DNA of 42,509 nucleotides, taken from positions 1 to 42,509 of the forward strand of contig CAKUAD010000014.1 of the NCBI GenBank assembly GCA_934636265.1. The letters are read 5' to 3'. The notes under the pieces are model-generated. The model saw only the letters and a program-made list of their open reading frames with translations. It was not told the origin of the DNA and made no database searches. The stretch's first letter is position 1; each line of letters opens with the position of its first letter. The translations under genes and the position numbers were made by a program. Shown one piece after another: positions 1-8,676 of this stretch. Source of the DNA: an uncultured Flavobacterium sp. (GTDB lineage: Bacteria > Bacteroidota > Bacteroidia > Flavobacteriales > Flavobacteriaceae).

Positions 1-153
1 AGCACCGCTACAGAAAATCATCCAAAAATGTTAAAGCTGCGACGCCCCTGTCGTGGAGACAAAAACCACCGCGGCATCCCCTCCGGGTTGCTTCAAAACG
101 CACGGCGGGCCGGAGGCTCAGCATGAGACGGGCCGCAAGGAAACGCCATGATA

Positions 154-831
154 CTACTCTTTTTTCGCGGCAACCCTTTCAACCCAATATTGATTGAGCT
201 TTTCGTAGTCGACGGGATTCGCGGCAGGTTGCTCGACGAGGCGGCCCTTGGCAAACGCGCGGACCAGGACGGTTTCAATCAAGTAATCCTGGTTGTCCTT
301 ATAGGGTTCGTACTTTTCCCTGAGATTGATGTCAAAAACTTTGGCGGTGTTGCTGGCCCAGAAGGCCTTCCATCCGCTTTTGTGGTCGCGGATCAGGTCA
401 AAGGTGGTTTCGCCGGTCTGGCGGTGAATCAGGCTAACCAGAATTTGGCCTTGCTTACGGGAGAGTTTCTTGAGTTTGGGCGTAAACTCATCCTCCATAT
501 ACTTTTCAACGATTTTAAAGTATTTCTTTTTCTCCTTTTCAGTTTTAAGCCGATCGAGGTTTCGGTTAAGTGCCATCAGCCGCTCTGAAGCGATCTTGGC
601 ATAGGGATATGTTTTATAGACGCGATTTTGCAGGAGCAGATATTCTTTAAGCGCCATCTGGTCTTTGCTGTTGCCTCCAACGACAATCTCTTCAATCTCA
701 ACCATGTCACCCCAAATGGTGTCCTTACCCTGGACAACGTAGCCAAGTTCCGACACCTCGGTTTTAGTTTCCTGCGAATGCCCGATGCTGACCATCAGGA
801 GCATAGCAAAAATCAAGTGTTTCATTCTCAT
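154..831 (-). CDS. DUF4294 domain-containing exported protein
   Basis: A 225-residue protein with an N-terminal signal peptide (hydrophobic residues about 6-17, likely cleavage after SIGHS). The mature part is charged and mostly helical. It has the DUF4294 layout I recognise from Flavobacteria: an EIEEIVV segment, then LLQNRVYKTYPYA, and a Lys/Glu-rich region ending in FDLIRD. Function is unknown; it probably acts in the periplasm. A second Met at residue 3 is an equally possible start. It is divergent from the M42 peptidase gene, a neighbour I recall for this family. A promoter-like TAATTTTG lies 13 bp upstream. The assignment to the family is fairly secure; no reaction can be inferred. Confidence 0.75.
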   Translation of the reverse strand: MRMKHLIFAMLLMVSIGHSQETKTEVSELGYVVQGKDTIWGDMVEIEEIVVGGNSKDQMALKEYLLLQNRVYKTYPYAKIASERLMALNRNLDRLKTEKEKKKYFKIVEKYMEDEFTPKLKKLSRKQGQILVSLIHRQTGETTFDLIRDHKSGWKAFWASNTAKVFDINLREKYEPYKDNQDYLIETVLVRAFAKGRLVEQPAANPVDYEKLNQYWVERVAAKKE

Positions 832-843
832 TTTTTAGGTATC

Positions 844-851
844 CAAAATTA
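844..851 (-). promoter_or_regulatory. Flavobacterial -7 promoter box of the DUF4294 gene
   Basis: On the minus strand the bases read TAATTTTG, matching the Bacteroidota -7 consensus TAnnTTTG, 13 bp before the ATG at 831. No clear -33 TTG was assigned. Confidence 0.4.
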
Positions 852-906
852 TACATTCTTTACCCAACTATAATACCAAATTTTTAAATTAGCCAAAAAT
901 ACACCA

Positions 907-1995
907 ATGAGCCAAAAAAGCATACTGAACAAGGCCTCCATGGATTTTATGGAACGCTATCTGAACAACGCATCGCCTACGGGTTATGAAGCCGAGGGAC
1001 AAAAACTATGGATGGACTATCTCCGCCCCTATGTCGATACTTTTATTACCGATACCTATGGAACCGCAGTGGGCGTAGTTAATCCCGATGCAAAATACAA
1101 GGTGGTGATTGAAGGGCATTCAGACGAGATTTCATGGTACGTAAACTATATTACCGACAACGGTCTGATCTACGTTATCCGAAACGGTGGATCTGACCAT
1201 CAGATTGCGCCTTCCAAACGCGTCAACATCCACACCGACAAAGGCATTGTAAAAGGCGTCTTTGGCTGGCCTGCGATTCACACCCGTTTGCGCGACAAGG
1301 AGGAAACGGCCAAGCTCGACAATATATTTGTAGATGTAGGCTGCGAAACAAAGGACGAAGTTGAAGCACTGGGCATCCACGTTGGCTGCGTCATCACGTA
1401 TCCCGATGAATTCATGATCCTCAATGAAAACAAATTTATCTGTCGCGCCATCGACAACCGGATGGGTGGATTCATGATTGCCGAAGTGGCCCGCCTGCTC
1501 CATCAAAACAAAAAGAAACTTCCGTTTGGACTTTACGTTACCAACTCGGTACAGGAGGAAGTCGGGCTTCGCGGCGCCGAAATGATCACCAAGACCATCA
1601 GACCAAATGTCGCTATTGTTACCGACGTCTGCCACGATACGACAACGCCCATGATCAACAAAAAGATAGAAGGAGAAACCCAGATTGGCAAAGGCCCGGT
1701 CATTACCTATGCGCCTGCCGTGCAAAACAAACTCCGCGAACTCATTGTGTCGACGGCACAGGAAAAAAAAATTCCGTTTCAGCGTCTGGCCTCGTCACGC
1801 GTAACCGGAACCGATACCGATGCGTTCGCCTACAGCAATGGCGGCGTCGCCTCGGCATTGATATCGCTTCCGCTGCGGTACATGCACACCACGGTCGAGA
1901 TGGTGCACCGCGATGACGTCGAGAATGTCATCCGACTCATTTATGAATCGCTGCTCAAAATGAAGAATAACGAGGACTTCTCGTACTTTAAATAA
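907..1995 (+). CDS. M42 family metallopeptidase (glutamyl aminopeptidase-like)
   Basis: A 362-residue cytosolic aminopeptidase of the M42 family, which forms large dodecameric complexes that trim peptides with two metal ions per subunit. The canonical ligands and catalytic residues are visible in order: H71 and D73 (GHSDE), D183 (CRAIDNR), E217-E218 (VQEEVG), D240 (VTDVCHD) and H327 (RYMHTTVE). Length is normal for the family. There is no signal peptide. The ATG follows an AT-rich leader without a Shine-Dalgarno sequence, as usual in this phylum. The gene is monocistronic and ends at a strong terminator. Substrate preference cannot be read from the sequence. Confidence 0.9.
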   Translation: MSQKSILNKASMDFMERYLNNASPTGYEAEGQKLWMDYLRPYVDTFITDTYGTAVGVVNPDAKYKVVIEGHSDEISWYVNYITDNGLIYVIRNGGSDHQIAPSKRVNIHTDKGIVKGVFGWPAIHTRLRDKEETAKLDNIFVDVGCETKDEVEALGIHVGCVITYPDEFMILNENKFICRAIDNRMGGFMIAEVARLLHQNKKKLPFGLYVTNSVQEEVGLRGAEMITKTIRPNVAIVTDVCHDTTTPMINKKIEGETQIGKGPVITYAPAVQNKLRELIVSTAQEKKIPFQRLASSRVTGTDTDAFAYSNGGVASALISLPLRYMHTTVEMVHRDDVENVIRLIYESLLKMKNNEDFSYFK

Positions 1996-2027
1996 AAAAA
2001 GGCTGTCATGATTTTGACAGCCTTTTT
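1996..2027. terminator. Bidirectional rho-independent terminator
   Basis: A perfect 13-bp inverted repeat, AAAAAGGCTGTCA (1996-2008) and TGACAGCCTTTTT (2015-2027), with a 6-nt loop. It sits directly after the M42 peptidase stop and just beyond the stop of the convergent 111-residue gene, so it can serve both. Confidence 0.9.
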
Positions 2028-2045
2028 AACATTAACCCAAAATAA

Positions 2046-2381
2046 TCAAAGTGAGCCTAGGAGTCTGGATTGTGACAGCGGTTTGGTCTGGCGCTCGCTT
2101 TTTAAAAGCGGCTGTGCAGGCGCAATTTGCGTCTCGGTAATTTCCAGGTCGGCAGCTATGCAGTGTTCAATGAGTTGCCCGTCGCAGATTGTGACCGACT
2201 CGTCCTCAATGATTTCAAGATCGTTCTGTACGTTTTCAAACGAAACCTCGTGAAGCGGTTCAAATTCCCTTTCGGGCAGCGAAACCTGCTCGATGATGGG
2301 GGCGGCTTCAATGGATTTAAGCCCTGAGGCACAAGCCAGCTGAGTACAAACCAGCATTCCAGCAATGATAAATGATTTCAT
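2046..2381 (-). CDS. Small exported hypothetical protein
   Basis: A 111-residue protein with a signal peptide of about 19 residues (MKSFIIAGMLVCTQLACAS). The mature part is acidic, rich in Glu, Ile and Pro, and holds one likely disulfide pair (CDGQLIEHC). I do not recognise the family. Codon use resembles the neighbours. It lies just upstream, on the same strand, of the convergent terminator at 1996-2027. The ankyrin-repeat gene behind it has a similar ATGATGATG-type leader, so the two may be co-transcribed. It is probably real because of the signal peptide and the terminator at its end. Confidence 0.55.
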   Translation of the reverse strand: MKSFIIAGMLVCTQLACASGLKSIEAAPIIEQVSLPEREFEPLHEVSFENVQNDLEIIEDESVTICDGQLIEHCIAADLEITETQIAPAQPLLKSERQTKPLSQSRLLGSL

Positions 2382-2431
2382 GACGATGATTTTTTGCGCG
2401 GCTGCGCGTTTGATGATTGATGATGATTGTG

Positions 2432-2845
2432 TTATGCCTGACGCAAAACTTGGGCAGCGTCTTCAGCATTGAATTGTTCTGCAACCTTTAGAGCAGTCAT
2501 CCCGCGGGTGTTGCGCACTTTTGCGTCGGCACCGGCCTTGAGCAACATGGCTACGATGTCCGCACGGTTGTAACGCGCGGCAATCATAAGCGGCGTGTAG
2601 TCATTAGATACCTCGTTGACGTTGACGCCATACTCGATAAACTTTTTGACAGTTTCCGAATCGCCTTTGCTGATAGCGGCACAAAGTGGAGTGTGTGATC
2701 CCGACACGGTGGTTTTGGCTTCCACCCTGGTGTCGTTGTTTGCAGATGCGATGTTACCCAGAGAAAGGGCAAACACAAGCATAACAGTTGCAAAAATGCG
2801 GTTTACATTAAATACCGCTGTCTGATTTAGATTCGTTTTTTTCAT
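2432..2845 (-). CDS. Exported ankyrin-repeat protein
   Basis: A 137-residue protein with an N-terminal hydrophobic signal at about residues 17-35 (VMLVFALSLGNIASA). About three ankyrin repeats cover residues 52-137. Diagnostic TPL..A and V..LL..GADA.. patterns are visible (TPLCAAISKGD, TPLMIAARYNRADIV, ALKVAEQFNAEDA). Ankyrin repeats bind proteins, so a periplasmic or surface protein-protein role is likely; the partner is unknown. It is upstream of, and co-directional with, the 111-residue exported protein. The gap to purC on the same strand is about 90 bp. Confidence 0.8.
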   Translation of the reverse strand: MKKTNLNQTAVFNVNRIFATVMLVFALSLGNIASANNDTRVEAKTTVSGSHTPLCAAISKGDSETVKKFIEYGVNVNEVSNDYTPLMIAARYNRADIVAMLLKAGADAKVRNTRGMTALKVAEQFNAEDAAQVLRQA

Positions 2846-2938
2846 GATGATGATGATTTAAAAATGATTGATTGACCACTAGACGGACATTATCAAATCA
2901 TGTTACAACATCATCAAAACGATAACATTTTTTTAACG

Positions 2939-3889
2939 TTATTGGCTTTGCAGCCACGATTCGACATTTTTCTTTATCCTGGCATGAATATTGGCTACAT
3001 CGGCCTTGACGAATGATTCACCCATAATATTCTCGTAAAGTTCAATGTAGCGTTCTGAAACTGACGCCACATATTCGTCGGACATTTCCGGAATCAGTTG
3101 GCCGGGTTTTCCCTGAAAGCCGTTTTCAATCAGCCATTGCCGCACAAATTCTTTTGAAAGTTGCTTTTGGGTTTCTCCCCTCGCCTGACGCTCATCATAT
3201 CCGTCAGCGTAAAAATAGCGCGACGAATCAGGCGTATGGATTTCGTCGATCAGGACAATTTTTCCGTTAGCGGTTTTCCCAAATTCATACTTGGTATCCA
3301 CCAAAATCAGTCCGCGCGAGGCTGCGATTTGCGTTCCGCGTTCAAAAAGTGCTCGGGTGTATTGCTCCAGAATCACATAATCCTCTTCCGAAACTATTCC
3401 CCGGCGCAGGATTTCCTCGCGTGAAATGTCTTCATCGTGTTCACCGTCGGCGGCTTTGGTCGATGGTGTGATGATGGCTTGGTCAAAACGATCGTTTTCC
3501 TTCATCCCGTCGGGCATGGCAACACCACACAGCATCCGCTTTCCCGCACCGTATTCGCGTGCGGCATGACCGGAAAGGTATCCGCGGATAACCATTTCTA
3601 CCTTAAAAGGCGTGCACAAATGTCCTACGGCAACATTGGGATCGGGCGTAGCAATAAGCCAGTTGGGAACGATGTCGCTCGTGTGCTGCATAAAGCGCGT
3701 GGCAATCTGGTTAAGGATTTGGCCTTTATACGGGATGCCGCGCGGCATGACCACGTCAAACGCCGAAAGCCTGTCGGTGGCAACCATGACCAGCAGGCGG
3801 TTGTCGATATTGTAAACGTCGCGCACTTTTCCGTGGTAAACCGATACCTGGCCCGGAAAATCAAATTGGGTTGAAGTGATTGTGTTCAT
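2939..3889 (-). CDS. purC: Phosphoribosylaminoimidazole-succinocarboxamide synthase (SAICAR synthase)
   Basis: A 316-residue ATP-dependent ligase that joins aspartate to CAIR in de novo purine synthesis. Visible motifs are [11 protein letters not shown] near the N-terminus, the ATDRLSAFD and PRGIPYKGQ segments, [28 protein letters not shown] and the C-terminal [13 protein letters not shown]. It is the longer SAICAR synthase type of about 300 residues, as in Bacteroidota. I chose the ATG at 3889, because the frame stays open further upstream into phoH but that extension is not conserved-looking. It follows phoH on the same strand, behind a terminator. Confidence 0.95.
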   Translation of the reverse strand: MNTITSTQFDFPGQVSVYHGKVRDVYNIDNRLLVMVATDRLSAFDVVMPRGIPYKGQILNQIATRFMQHTSDIVPNWLIATPDPNVAVGHLCTPFKVEMVIRGYLSGHAAREYGAGKRMLCGVAMPDGMKENDRFDQAIITPSTKAADGEHDEDISREEILRRGIVSEEDYVILEQYTRALFERGTQIAASRGLILVDTKYEFGKTANGKIVLIDEIHTPDSSRYFYADGYDERQARGETQKQLSKEFVRQWLIENGFQGKPGQLIPEMSDEYVASVSERYIELYENIMGESFVKADVANIHARIKKNVESWLQSQ

Positions 3890-3936
3890 AGGTGGTGTTG
3901 TTGCGGCAAAAATACTCAAATGCCTTGACTCGCCAT

Positions 3937-3960
3937 AAAAAAATCCGGGAAGGCCCCGGA
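3937..3960 (-). terminator. Terminator after phoH
   Basis: On the minus strand TCCGGG-GCCT-TCCCGGA-like pairing (bases 3944-3960) is followed by seven T (3943-3937), five bases past the phoH stop. Confidence 0.8.
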
Positions 3961-3965
3961 CGCTC

Positions 3966-4916
3966 TTATCCTTGATTTTCAATCTTTTTGTAGGCGTCGA
4001 TAACCTTTTTGACCAATCGGTGGCGTACAATGTCCTTATCGTCCAGATAGATGATCCCAATGCCCTCGACATTTTTCAAGATTAGCAGCGCCTCTTTGAG
4101 TCCCGACATAGTGCTGCGCGGCAAGTCAACCTGGCCTGGGTCGCCGGTAATGATGAACTTGGCGTTTTTACCCATCCGCGTCAAAAACATCTTCATCTGC
4201 GAGTGCGTCGTATTCTGGGCCTCGTCAAGGATGACAAACGCATGATCGAGCGTACGGCCGCGCATAAAGGCAAGCGGCGCTATCTGGATGATGCCTTTAA
4301 GGATGTAATCTTCGAGCGACTGGGGCGGCAACATATCTCTAAGCGCGTCGTAAAGCGGTTGCATATACGGGTCGAGCTTTTCCTTCATATCACCCGGCAG
4401 GAAGCCAAGGTTTTCCCCGGCCTCGACTGCGGGCCGCGTCAAGATGATTCTTTTAACCTGCTTTTCCTTTAACGCCTTGACGGCAAGGGCTACGCCAGTG
4501 TACGTTTTTCCCGTCCCGGCCGGACCAACGGCAAACACCATGTCGTTTTTGTGAACCGTATCGACAAGCAATTGCTGGTTGGGCGTCATGGCCTTGACGA
4601 TTTTGCCGCCCACACCGTGAACCAGTATTTTATCGTGATCCGGCATGCGCTGCTCGTCTTGGCTGTTGCTTTGGATGACGCGGTCAATCACATTGTCATC
4701 TATCCGGTTGTAGCGCGTAAAATGTTGCATGAGGCGGTTAAAGCGCCTTTCAAATTCATCAAGTTCTTCCTTTTCGCCAAAAGCCTTGAGCGTAGTGCCA
4801 CGGGCCACGATTTTTAACTTGGGGTAATACTTTTTGATCGTTTCCAGATGAGAGTCCTGGGCGCCCCAGAAATCCTTTGGGGCTATGTCGTGAAGTTCGA
4901 TTATTCTTTCGTTCAA
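3966..4916 (-). CDS. PhoH family ATPase
   Basis: A 316-residue cytosolic P-loop protein of the PhoH/PhoL type. Walker A is GPAGTGKT at residues 131-138 and Walker B is VILDEAQN, followed by the helicase-like sensor GDPGQVD and the IVRHRLV segment near the C-terminus. An N-terminal KH-like region covers residues 1-60. The family hydrolyses ATP and is linked to RNA metabolism, often with YbeY; its exact substrate is not settled. Length is typical. It is divergent from the SAM hydrolase gene and is followed by its own terminator. Confidence 0.9.
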   Translation of the reverse strand: MNERIIELHDIAPKDFWGAQDSHLETIKKYYPKLKIVARGTTLKAFGEKEELDEFERRFNRLMQHFTRYNRIDDNVIDRVIQSNSQDEQRMPDHDKILVHGVGGKIVKAMTPNQQLLVDTVHKNDMVFAVGPAGTGKTYTGVALAVKALKEKQVKRIILTRPAVEAGENLGFLPGDMKEKLDPYMQPLYDALRDMLPPQSLEDYILKGIIQIAPLAFMRGRTLDHAFVILDEAQNTTHSQMKMFLTRMGKNAKFIITGDPGQVDLPRSTMSGLKEALLILKNVEGIGIIYLDDKDIVRHRLVKKVIDAYKKIENQG

Positions 4917-4932
4917 ACGCAGATTTTTAAAT

Positions 4933-4963
4933 TGAAAATTTTAGCCAAATAATAGTAGCTTTG
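4933..4963 (+). promoter_or_regulatory. Promoter of the SAM hydrolase-family gene
   Basis: TTG (4933-4935) and TAGCTTTG (4956-4963), 20 bp apart, match the Bacteroidota -33/-7 pattern TTG-N17-23-TAnnTTTG. The box lies about 55 bp before the start at 5019. Confidence 0.55.
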
Positions 4964-5018
4964 CATTTCAAATTTAATCAAAAGCCCGCAATTCCCCACA
5001 CTAGTTATAAACAAAATT

Positions 5019-5855
5019 ATGTCAATAATTACGCTCACTTCTGACTTTGGCAACAAGGACCATTTTGTGGGTGCGCTCAAAGGGAAAATATTGACCGAAG
5101 ATTCCGGGGCGACAATTGTTGACCTATCGCACGAGGTCGATCCGTTTAACGTATCCGATGCGGCGTACATTGTGTCGATGGCCTACAAGAGCTTTCCGGC
5201 CGGTACGGTTCACATCATCGCGGTTGAGACCGACTGGTCACCCACCCGCCAGCATCTGGCCTTTAAATGGAATGATCATTATTTTGTTTGCGCCGACAAC
5301 GGGATCCCGGGCCTGATCACCAGCCGTTTGGTGGCAGAAAAGGTAGTAGCCATCAACCTACGGGACAATCTGGACCTACCTACCGACATGGACGTTTTTG
5401 TTAAGGTTGCGGTGCATCTGTCAAAAGGCGGACTGCTCAATGTCGTCGGCAAGGAAACAAGTCAAATGAACCGCCCTACCGAACTCAGGGCGCAGGTCTC
5501 ATCCGACAAGAAAAATATCAAAGGATTCATCATCTATATCGATCACCTGGGCAACGTGGTGACCAACATCACCAAAAAAATGTTTATGGAAGCGGCCGGA
5601 TCCCGCGAGTTTGAAATCATTCTCAACGAAAAGACCAATCCGGGAAATCGCACCAGGAATATAACTGCCATCTACGACCGCTATATCGACGGAGTGGGCC
5701 GAAGCGCCATTGTCGACGGTCAGAAAATCGCCGTTTTTAATGAGGCGGGCTATCTGGAAATTGGCCTTTACCGTAGCAACGCCAAAACAACGGGAACCGC
5801 CAGTACGCTACTGGGCCTGAGTTATCTGGATCCCATCTCTATTCAATTTAACTGA
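5019..5855 (+). CDS. SAM hydroxide adenosyltransferase family protein (DUF62)
   Basis: A 278-residue protein of the family that cleaves S-adenosylmethionine with water (or halide in fluorinases/chlorinases) to adenosine or halo-adenosine plus methionine. Motifs are TLTSDFGNKDHFVGALKG at the N-terminus, DLSHEVDPFNV, and the ADNGIPG segment, followed by a C-terminal beta-barrel domain with IDHLGNVVTNI. Without structural comparison, the hydroxide-using version is most likely, because it is by far the commoner in bacteria. The next gene starts 5 bp after the stop, so the two form an operon. Confidence 0.88.
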   Translation: MSIITLTSDFGNKDHFVGALKGKILTEDSGATIVDLSHEVDPFNVSDAAYIVSMAYKSFPAGTVHIIAVETDWSPTRQHLAFKWNDHYFVCADNGIPGLITSRLVAEKVVAINLRDNLDLPTDMDVFVKVAVHLSKGGLLNVVGKETSQMNRPTELRAQVSSDKKNIKGFIIYIDHLGNVVTNITKKMFMEAAGSREFEIILNEKTNPGNRTRNITAIYDRYIDGVGRSAIVDGQKIAVFNEAGYLEIGLYRSNAKTTGTASTLLGLSYLDPISIQFN

Positions 5856-5860
5856 TTTTC

Positions 5861-6157
5861 ATGCTGATACGAATCGTAAAACTTAGTTTTCATCCCGAGC
5901 ACGTCGATGCTTTCCTTGAAAATTTTAACCAGATGAAGGAAAAAATACGAAATGCTCCCGGAAACCGTTTATTGGAACTGTACCGCGACCAGGACCACCC
6001 GGGCATATTCTTCACGTACAGTTATTGGGATCGGCCGGAAGATCTGGAGAATTACCGTCAAAGCGAATTATTTTACGACATTTGGACGTTCACCAAAAAA
6101 CTGTTCAATGACAAACCACAGGCCTGGAGCGTCGATCGCCTGGTCAGCATGCCCTGA
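5861..6157 (+). CDS. Antibiotic biosynthesis monooxygenase (ABM) domain protein
   Basis: A 98-residue ferredoxin-like alpha+beta barrel protein of the ABM/YgiN type. Visible are the opening beta strand MLIRIVKLSFHPE, VDAFLENFNQMKEKIRNAPGN, LELYRDQDHPGIFFTYSYWD, and FYDIWTFTKKLFNDKPQAWSV. Members act as cofactor-free monooxygenases or, in some cases, haem-degrading enzymes; the substrate here is unknown. It is placed between the SAM hydrolase gene and gldF, with short gaps of 5 and 23 bp, suggesting one transcript. Confidence 0.85.
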   Translation: MLIRIVKLSFHPEHVDAFLENFNQMKEKIRNAPGNRLLELYRDQDHPGIFFTYSYWDRPEDLENYRQSELFYDIWTFTKKLFNDKPQAWSVDRLVSMP

Positions 6158-6180
6158 AATAGCACATTACGCCAGATAAT

Positions 6181-6906
6181 ATGAAATCAATTCTTTTACG
6201 TGAAATCAAATCGTTTTTCGGGTCGCCCATCGGGTACCTGGTGATTGCGATTTTCCTTTTGCTCAATGGTCTTTTCCTTTGGGTTTTTGAAGGTGAATAC
6301 AACATCCTTAACTCAGGCTTTGCCGATTTGGGACCGTTTTTCACCCTCGCCCCCTGGATTCTGATTTTCCTGATTCCGGCCGTAACCATGAGGAGTTTCT
6401 CGGATGAAAAGAAAGCCGGGACCCTCGAATTGCTGCTCACCAGGCCGCTGACCGTATGGCAGATCGTGCTGGGCAAATTTGCCGGCGCCATGTTGCTGAT
6501 TGTCCTTGCGCTTATGCCTACGCTGGTTTACCTTGCGGTGCTGGCTAATTTTTCAATGGACGGAACGCTTGATTACGGCAGCATCGCCGGATCGTACTTT
6601 GGCTTGCTGTTCCTGATTGCCGGATATACAGCCATCGGAATTTTCACTTCGGCCCTCTCCGACAACCAGATCGTAGCGTTTATCCTGTCGGTTTTTGTCT
6701 GTTTTGCGCTGTATTTTGGTTTTGAAGGCGCCTCGACGTTTGTCAAAGGATATGAAGACTTGATCGCGGCGTTTGGCATGGAAAGCCATTTTCGCAGCAT
6801 CGGACGCGGCGTGGTCGACACCCGTGATATCACCTACTTTGTCACCATCGCCGTCGCATTTTTAGCCCTTACGGTTTACAAAATCAAATCCCTGAAAACC
6901 GCATGA
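6181..6906 (+). CDS. gldF: Gliding motility ABC transporter permease GldF
   Basis: A 241-residue integral membrane protein with about six hydrophobic segments, starting MKSILLREIKSFFGSPIGYLV and including RSFSDEKKAGTLELLLTRPLT, a hallmark of ABC-2 permeases of this family. With GldA (ATPase, not in this window) and GldG it forms an ABC transporter required for gliding in Flavobacterium johnsoniae. Its stop overlaps the gldG start (ATGA, 4 bp), indicating translational coupling. Gene order and length match known gldF-gldG pairs. Confidence 0.93.
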   Translation: MKSILLREIKSFFGSPIGYLVIAIFLLLNGLFLWVFEGEYNILNSGFADLGPFFTLAPWILIFLIPAVTMRSFSDEKKAGTLELLLTRPLTVWQIVLGKFAGAMLLIVLALMPTLVYLAVLANFSMDGTLDYGSIAGSYFGLLFLIAGYTAIGIFTSALSDNQIVAFILSVFVCFALYFGFEGASTFVKGYEDLIAAFGMESHFRSIGRGVVDTRDITYFVTIAVAFLALTVYKIKSLKTA

Positions 6907-8591
6907 AAGCAGCCCGGAAAATCCATCTCAAGCAACTCCTGACCACCTTGGCGGTACTTTTGGCGATCAATCTTGCCGGGATTAAATTTTTCAAGCGATT
7001 TGACCTTACCCAGGACAAGCGATACACGTTGTCTGAAACTTCGCTTAACATTGTCGATCAGGCTGTTAAACCGCTTTATGTTGATGTTTTCCTCAAGGGG
7101 AATTTTCCCGGTGAGTTTAAGCGTCTGCAAATTGAAACCAATCAGATTCTGGAAGAATTCCGCGCGCACAACCCCAACGTGGTTTTCCAGTTTGTCAACC
7201 CGCTGGAGGAAGAAGGGCAGGAATCGGACGCGTTGCTTCAGTCGTTTATTGACCGCGGCCTGACACCTGTTTCCGTCACCATGGACGACAAAGGCAAGCA
7301 AACCCAGGAAACCGTATTCCCTTGGGCCATCGCCACTTATGGCAACAAAAGCGTCAAAATCCCACTGCTTAAAAACATTATGGGCGCGACCACGCAGCAA
7401 AAAGTGGAAAGCTCCGTCCAGCACCTCGAGTATGCTTTTGCCAACGCTTTCAACACGGTAACGGTTGAGAAGGCTAAAAAAATCGCCGTGTTAAAAGGCA
7501 ATGGTGAGTTGCACGACCTGCTCATCGCCGATTTTGTCCGATCAGTCCGCGACAACTACTTTATCGGCACGTTTACCCTGGATTCGGTGGCCACGGGGCC
7601 TTCAAAAGCGCTGGATTATCTCAAAAAATACGACCTGGCGATCATCGCAAAACCAACTGAAGCCTTTACGGATCAGGAAAAACTCGTCCTTGACCAATTT
7701 GTCCTAAACGGCGGAAAATCCATTTGGATGCTGGATCACGTCAGCATGGAAATGGACAGCCTTTACAATGATGCGGGTGGCTCGCTGGCGTTTCCTCGCG
7801 ATCTGAACCTGGGCGACATGCTCTTTAAATACGGCGTCCGCATCCAACCGTCACTGGTCAAGGATATCCTGGCCACCCCAATTGCGCTTGCAACGGGCGA
7901 ACAGGGAAGCGCTACACAGTATACGCAGTTTCCGTGGTTTTATTCACCGCTGGTGTATTCGGCCTCAAAACATCCCGTAGTGTCTAACCTTGACGGTGTA
8001 AAATTTGAATTCACGGGCGGCATCGAACTTTTGCAAAACGACATCAAAAAGACTGTGCTGTTGCAGTCATCGCCTTATTCAAAACTCGTGGGAACACCGG
8101 TACCGGTAAGCCTTGACATGGTTCAGGAAAGACCGGAACAGGCTGAATTTGCCGGCAAGGGCAACATTCCGCTGGCGGTGCTTTTGGAGGGCAATTTCCG
8201 ATCGGTATTTGAAAACCGCGTGCTGCCATTCCAGGAAAAGACCTTTACCCCGCAGGGCAAGGCCACCAAGATGGTTGTTATTGCCGACGGCGACGTCATC
8301 CGCAACCAATACGACAAGAACTTTCAGCCGCTGGAACTGGGCTACGACAAGTGGAGCGGGAACTTTTACGCCAACAAGGAATTCCTGATGAATTGCGTAA
8401 ATTATCTTCTGGACGACAACGGACTTATCAACATACGCAACAAAGAGGTGAAACTCGCCATGCTGGACAAGGAAAAAGTCTACGCCAATTACACCCGGGC
8501 GCAGGTGATAACCGTCGGAGTACCAGTTGTCGCACTGGCGTTTTTCGGGCTTTTGTTCACTTGGCTCCGCCGACGCCGCTACAGCAAGTAA
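6903..8591 (+). CDS. gldG: Gliding motility ABC transporter substrate-binding component GldG
   Basis: A 562-residue protein with one N-terminal membrane anchor (about residues 10-28) and one C-terminal transmembrane helix ending in basic RRRRYSK. Between them is a large periplasmic domain of the ABC-type uncharacterised/GldG type (KRFDLTQDKRYTLSETSLNI, then FLKGNFPGEFKRLQ). It partners GldF through a 4-bp overlap. No intrinsic terminator is visible after the stop; the dnaN promoter follows within 40 bp. Confidence 0.93.
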   Translation: MKAARKIHLKQLLTTLAVLLAINLAGIKFFKRFDLTQDKRYTLSETSLNIVDQAVKPLYVDVFLKGNFPGEFKRLQIETNQILEEFRAHNPNVVFQFVNPLEEEGQESDALLQSFIDRGLTPVSVTMDDKGKQTQETVFPWAIATYGNKSVKIPLLKNIMGATTQQKVESSVQHLEYAFANAFNTVTVEKAKKIAVLKGNGELHDLLIADFVRSVRDNYFIGTFTLDSVATGPSKALDYLKKYDLAIIAKPTEAFTDQEKLVLDQFVLNGGKSIWMLDHVSMEMDSLYNDAGGSLAFPRDLNLGDMLFKYGVRIQPSLVKDILATPIALATGEQGSATQYTQFPWFYSPLVYSASKHPVVSNLDGVKFEFTGGIELLQNDIKKTVLLQSSPYSKLVGTPVPVSLDMVQERPEQAEFAGKGNIPLAVLLEGNFRSVFENRVLPFQEKTFTPQGKATKMVVIADGDVIRNQYDKNFQPLELGYDKWSGNFYANKEFLMNCVNYLLDDNGLINIRNKEVKLAMLDKEKVYANYTRAQVITVGVPVVALAFFGLLFTWLRRRRYSK

Positions 8592-8629
8592 TGTTAATAA
8601 ATTTCTTATCGGCATCCGATAGTTTCAAA

Positions 8630-8637
8630 TATATTTG
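8630..8637 (+). promoter_or_regulatory. -7 promoter box of dnaN
   Basis: TATATTTG fits TAnnTTTG and lies 39 bp before the dnaN ATG. A short ATCGG/CCGAT inverted repeat at 8609-8621 precedes it. No firm -33 TTG was found. Confidence 0.45.
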
Positions 8638-8676
8638 TAGTCGAATCAATGCGCTCAGGCGCCAAGCCATACACTG

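Noticed and set aside
1..153. GC-rich leader before the DUF4294 gene end, possible short ORF or RNA
   Set aside because: Short inverted fragments can be found, but no convincing hairpin with T-run, RNA family or gene start is visible; I see nothing to name.
3890..4072. Longer purC start upstream of 3889
   Set aside because: The extension runs antisense-free but through the phoH 3' end and its terminator; it lacks SAICAR synthase features, and the family starts near the ATG at 3889.
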